Notes under the pieces: model-generated
Databases searched by the model: none
Seen by the model: only the letters and a program-made list of their open reading frames with translations
Told to the model about the DNA's origin: nothing
Made by a program: the position numbers and the translations under genes
Shown here: piece by piece, positions 6,203-6,378 of the stretch
Position numbering within the stretch: the first letter of the stretch is position 1
How the letters are laid out: each line of letters opens with the position of its first letter
Source of the DNA: Desulfobulbaceae bacterium
GTDB taxonomy: Bacteria; Desulfobacterota; Desulfobulbia; Desulfobulbales; DAOVSZ01
Assembly (NCBI GenBank): GCA_030627725.1
Contig: DAOVSZ010000164.1
Span: 1 to 6,378, forward strand
Direction: 5' to 3'
Length of the DNA stretch: 6,378 bases

Positions 6203-6268
6203 TCACCTGAATTCAGTTATCTCATGTCGCGAGCCTTTCGATTCCATTGATTTAAACAGGAGAAAGTC

Positions 6269-6378
6269 ATGATCCGCAGAATGTGTTCCGCGTCGAAGAA
6301 ATTTCGGAAGGTTGCTCCCTGTCTGGTCCTTGTGTTGTGTTTTGTTTTTCTGCCGACAGCTTCAGGGGGTGTCGATGC
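6269..6378 (+). CDS. N-terminus of an exported protein, function unknown (C-terminus outside window)
   Basis: The frame is open from the ATG at 6269 to the window edge, 36 full codons. A strong ribosome binding site, AGGAG (6258-6262), lies 6 nt upstream and decides the start. The peptide is a clear signal sequence: a basic n-region (R3, R4, K10, K11, R13, K14), a hydrophobic core CLVLVLCFVFLP at 18-29, and a likely cleavage near TAS/GG around residue 32. Nothing of the mature protein is visible, so no family can be assigned. It runs divergently from the lipoprotein gene across the 397-424-bp gap holding the repeat element. Confidence 0.75.
   Translation, partial: MIRRMCSASKKFRKVAPCLVLVLCFVFLPTASGGVD

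Noticed and set aside
6207..6216. CTGAATTCAG palindrome as an operator or a further IS end
   Set aside because: A single 10-bp palindrome near the predicted transcription start; the likeness to the CTGAATAGTTAC end needs a 2-base interruption, and no second copy supports it.

Overview
The window looks like a chromosomal segment of a Gram-negative bacterium, most likely a sulfate-reducer-like member of the Desulfobacterota. This rests on style rather than a marker gene: mid-range GC judged by eye, a PAS domain carrying a Cys/His/CxxC signature often seen in that phylum, and a PhnD-type binding protein paired with a hybrid kinase. No rRNA, tRNA or CRISPR array was seen.

Layout from left to right. 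Positions 1-1107 (minus) hold the first 369 codons of a ComM/YifB-family AAA+ ATPase that runs off the left edge. A 99-bp divergent intergenic region carries two TATAAT boxes on opposite strands, 3 bp apart. Positions 1207-2073 (plus) encode a ten-helix EamA/DMT-type membrane transporter. It converges, with a 30-bp gap, on a minus-strand block. In transcription order that block is a thioredoxin-fold TlpA/ResA-like lipoprotein (5844 to 5311), a secreted PhnD-like substrate-binding protein (5082 to 4204) and a membrane-bound hybrid histidine kinase (4203 to 2104). At the right edge, 6269-6378 (plus) is the signal-peptide end of an exported protein that leaves the window.

The most coherent functional unit is the binding protein plus kinase. 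The stop codon of one directly abuts the start codon of the other (TAGATG), and the window contains no ABC permease or ATPase gene. The likely model is a periplasmic ligand detector that signals through the kinase (TM - periplasmic loop - TM - coiled coil - PAS - HisKA - HATPase - REC), in the manner of the TorT/TorS and LuxP/LuxQ pairs. The output regulator is not in view.

The non-coding DNA around the lipoprotein gene is unusually structured. The gap 5872-6268 holds a candidate promoter for the lipoprotein gene, a roughly 198-bp element with GTAACTATTCAG inverted ends and a long internal inverted repeat (probably a non-autonomous remnant with IS66-like ends), and an extended -10 promoter for the right-edge gene. 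The 228-bp leader of the binding-protein gene contains what looks like a diverged copy of the same hairpin, an imperfect 22-bp direct repeat, and a promoter whose predicted start lies about 174 nt before the start codon.
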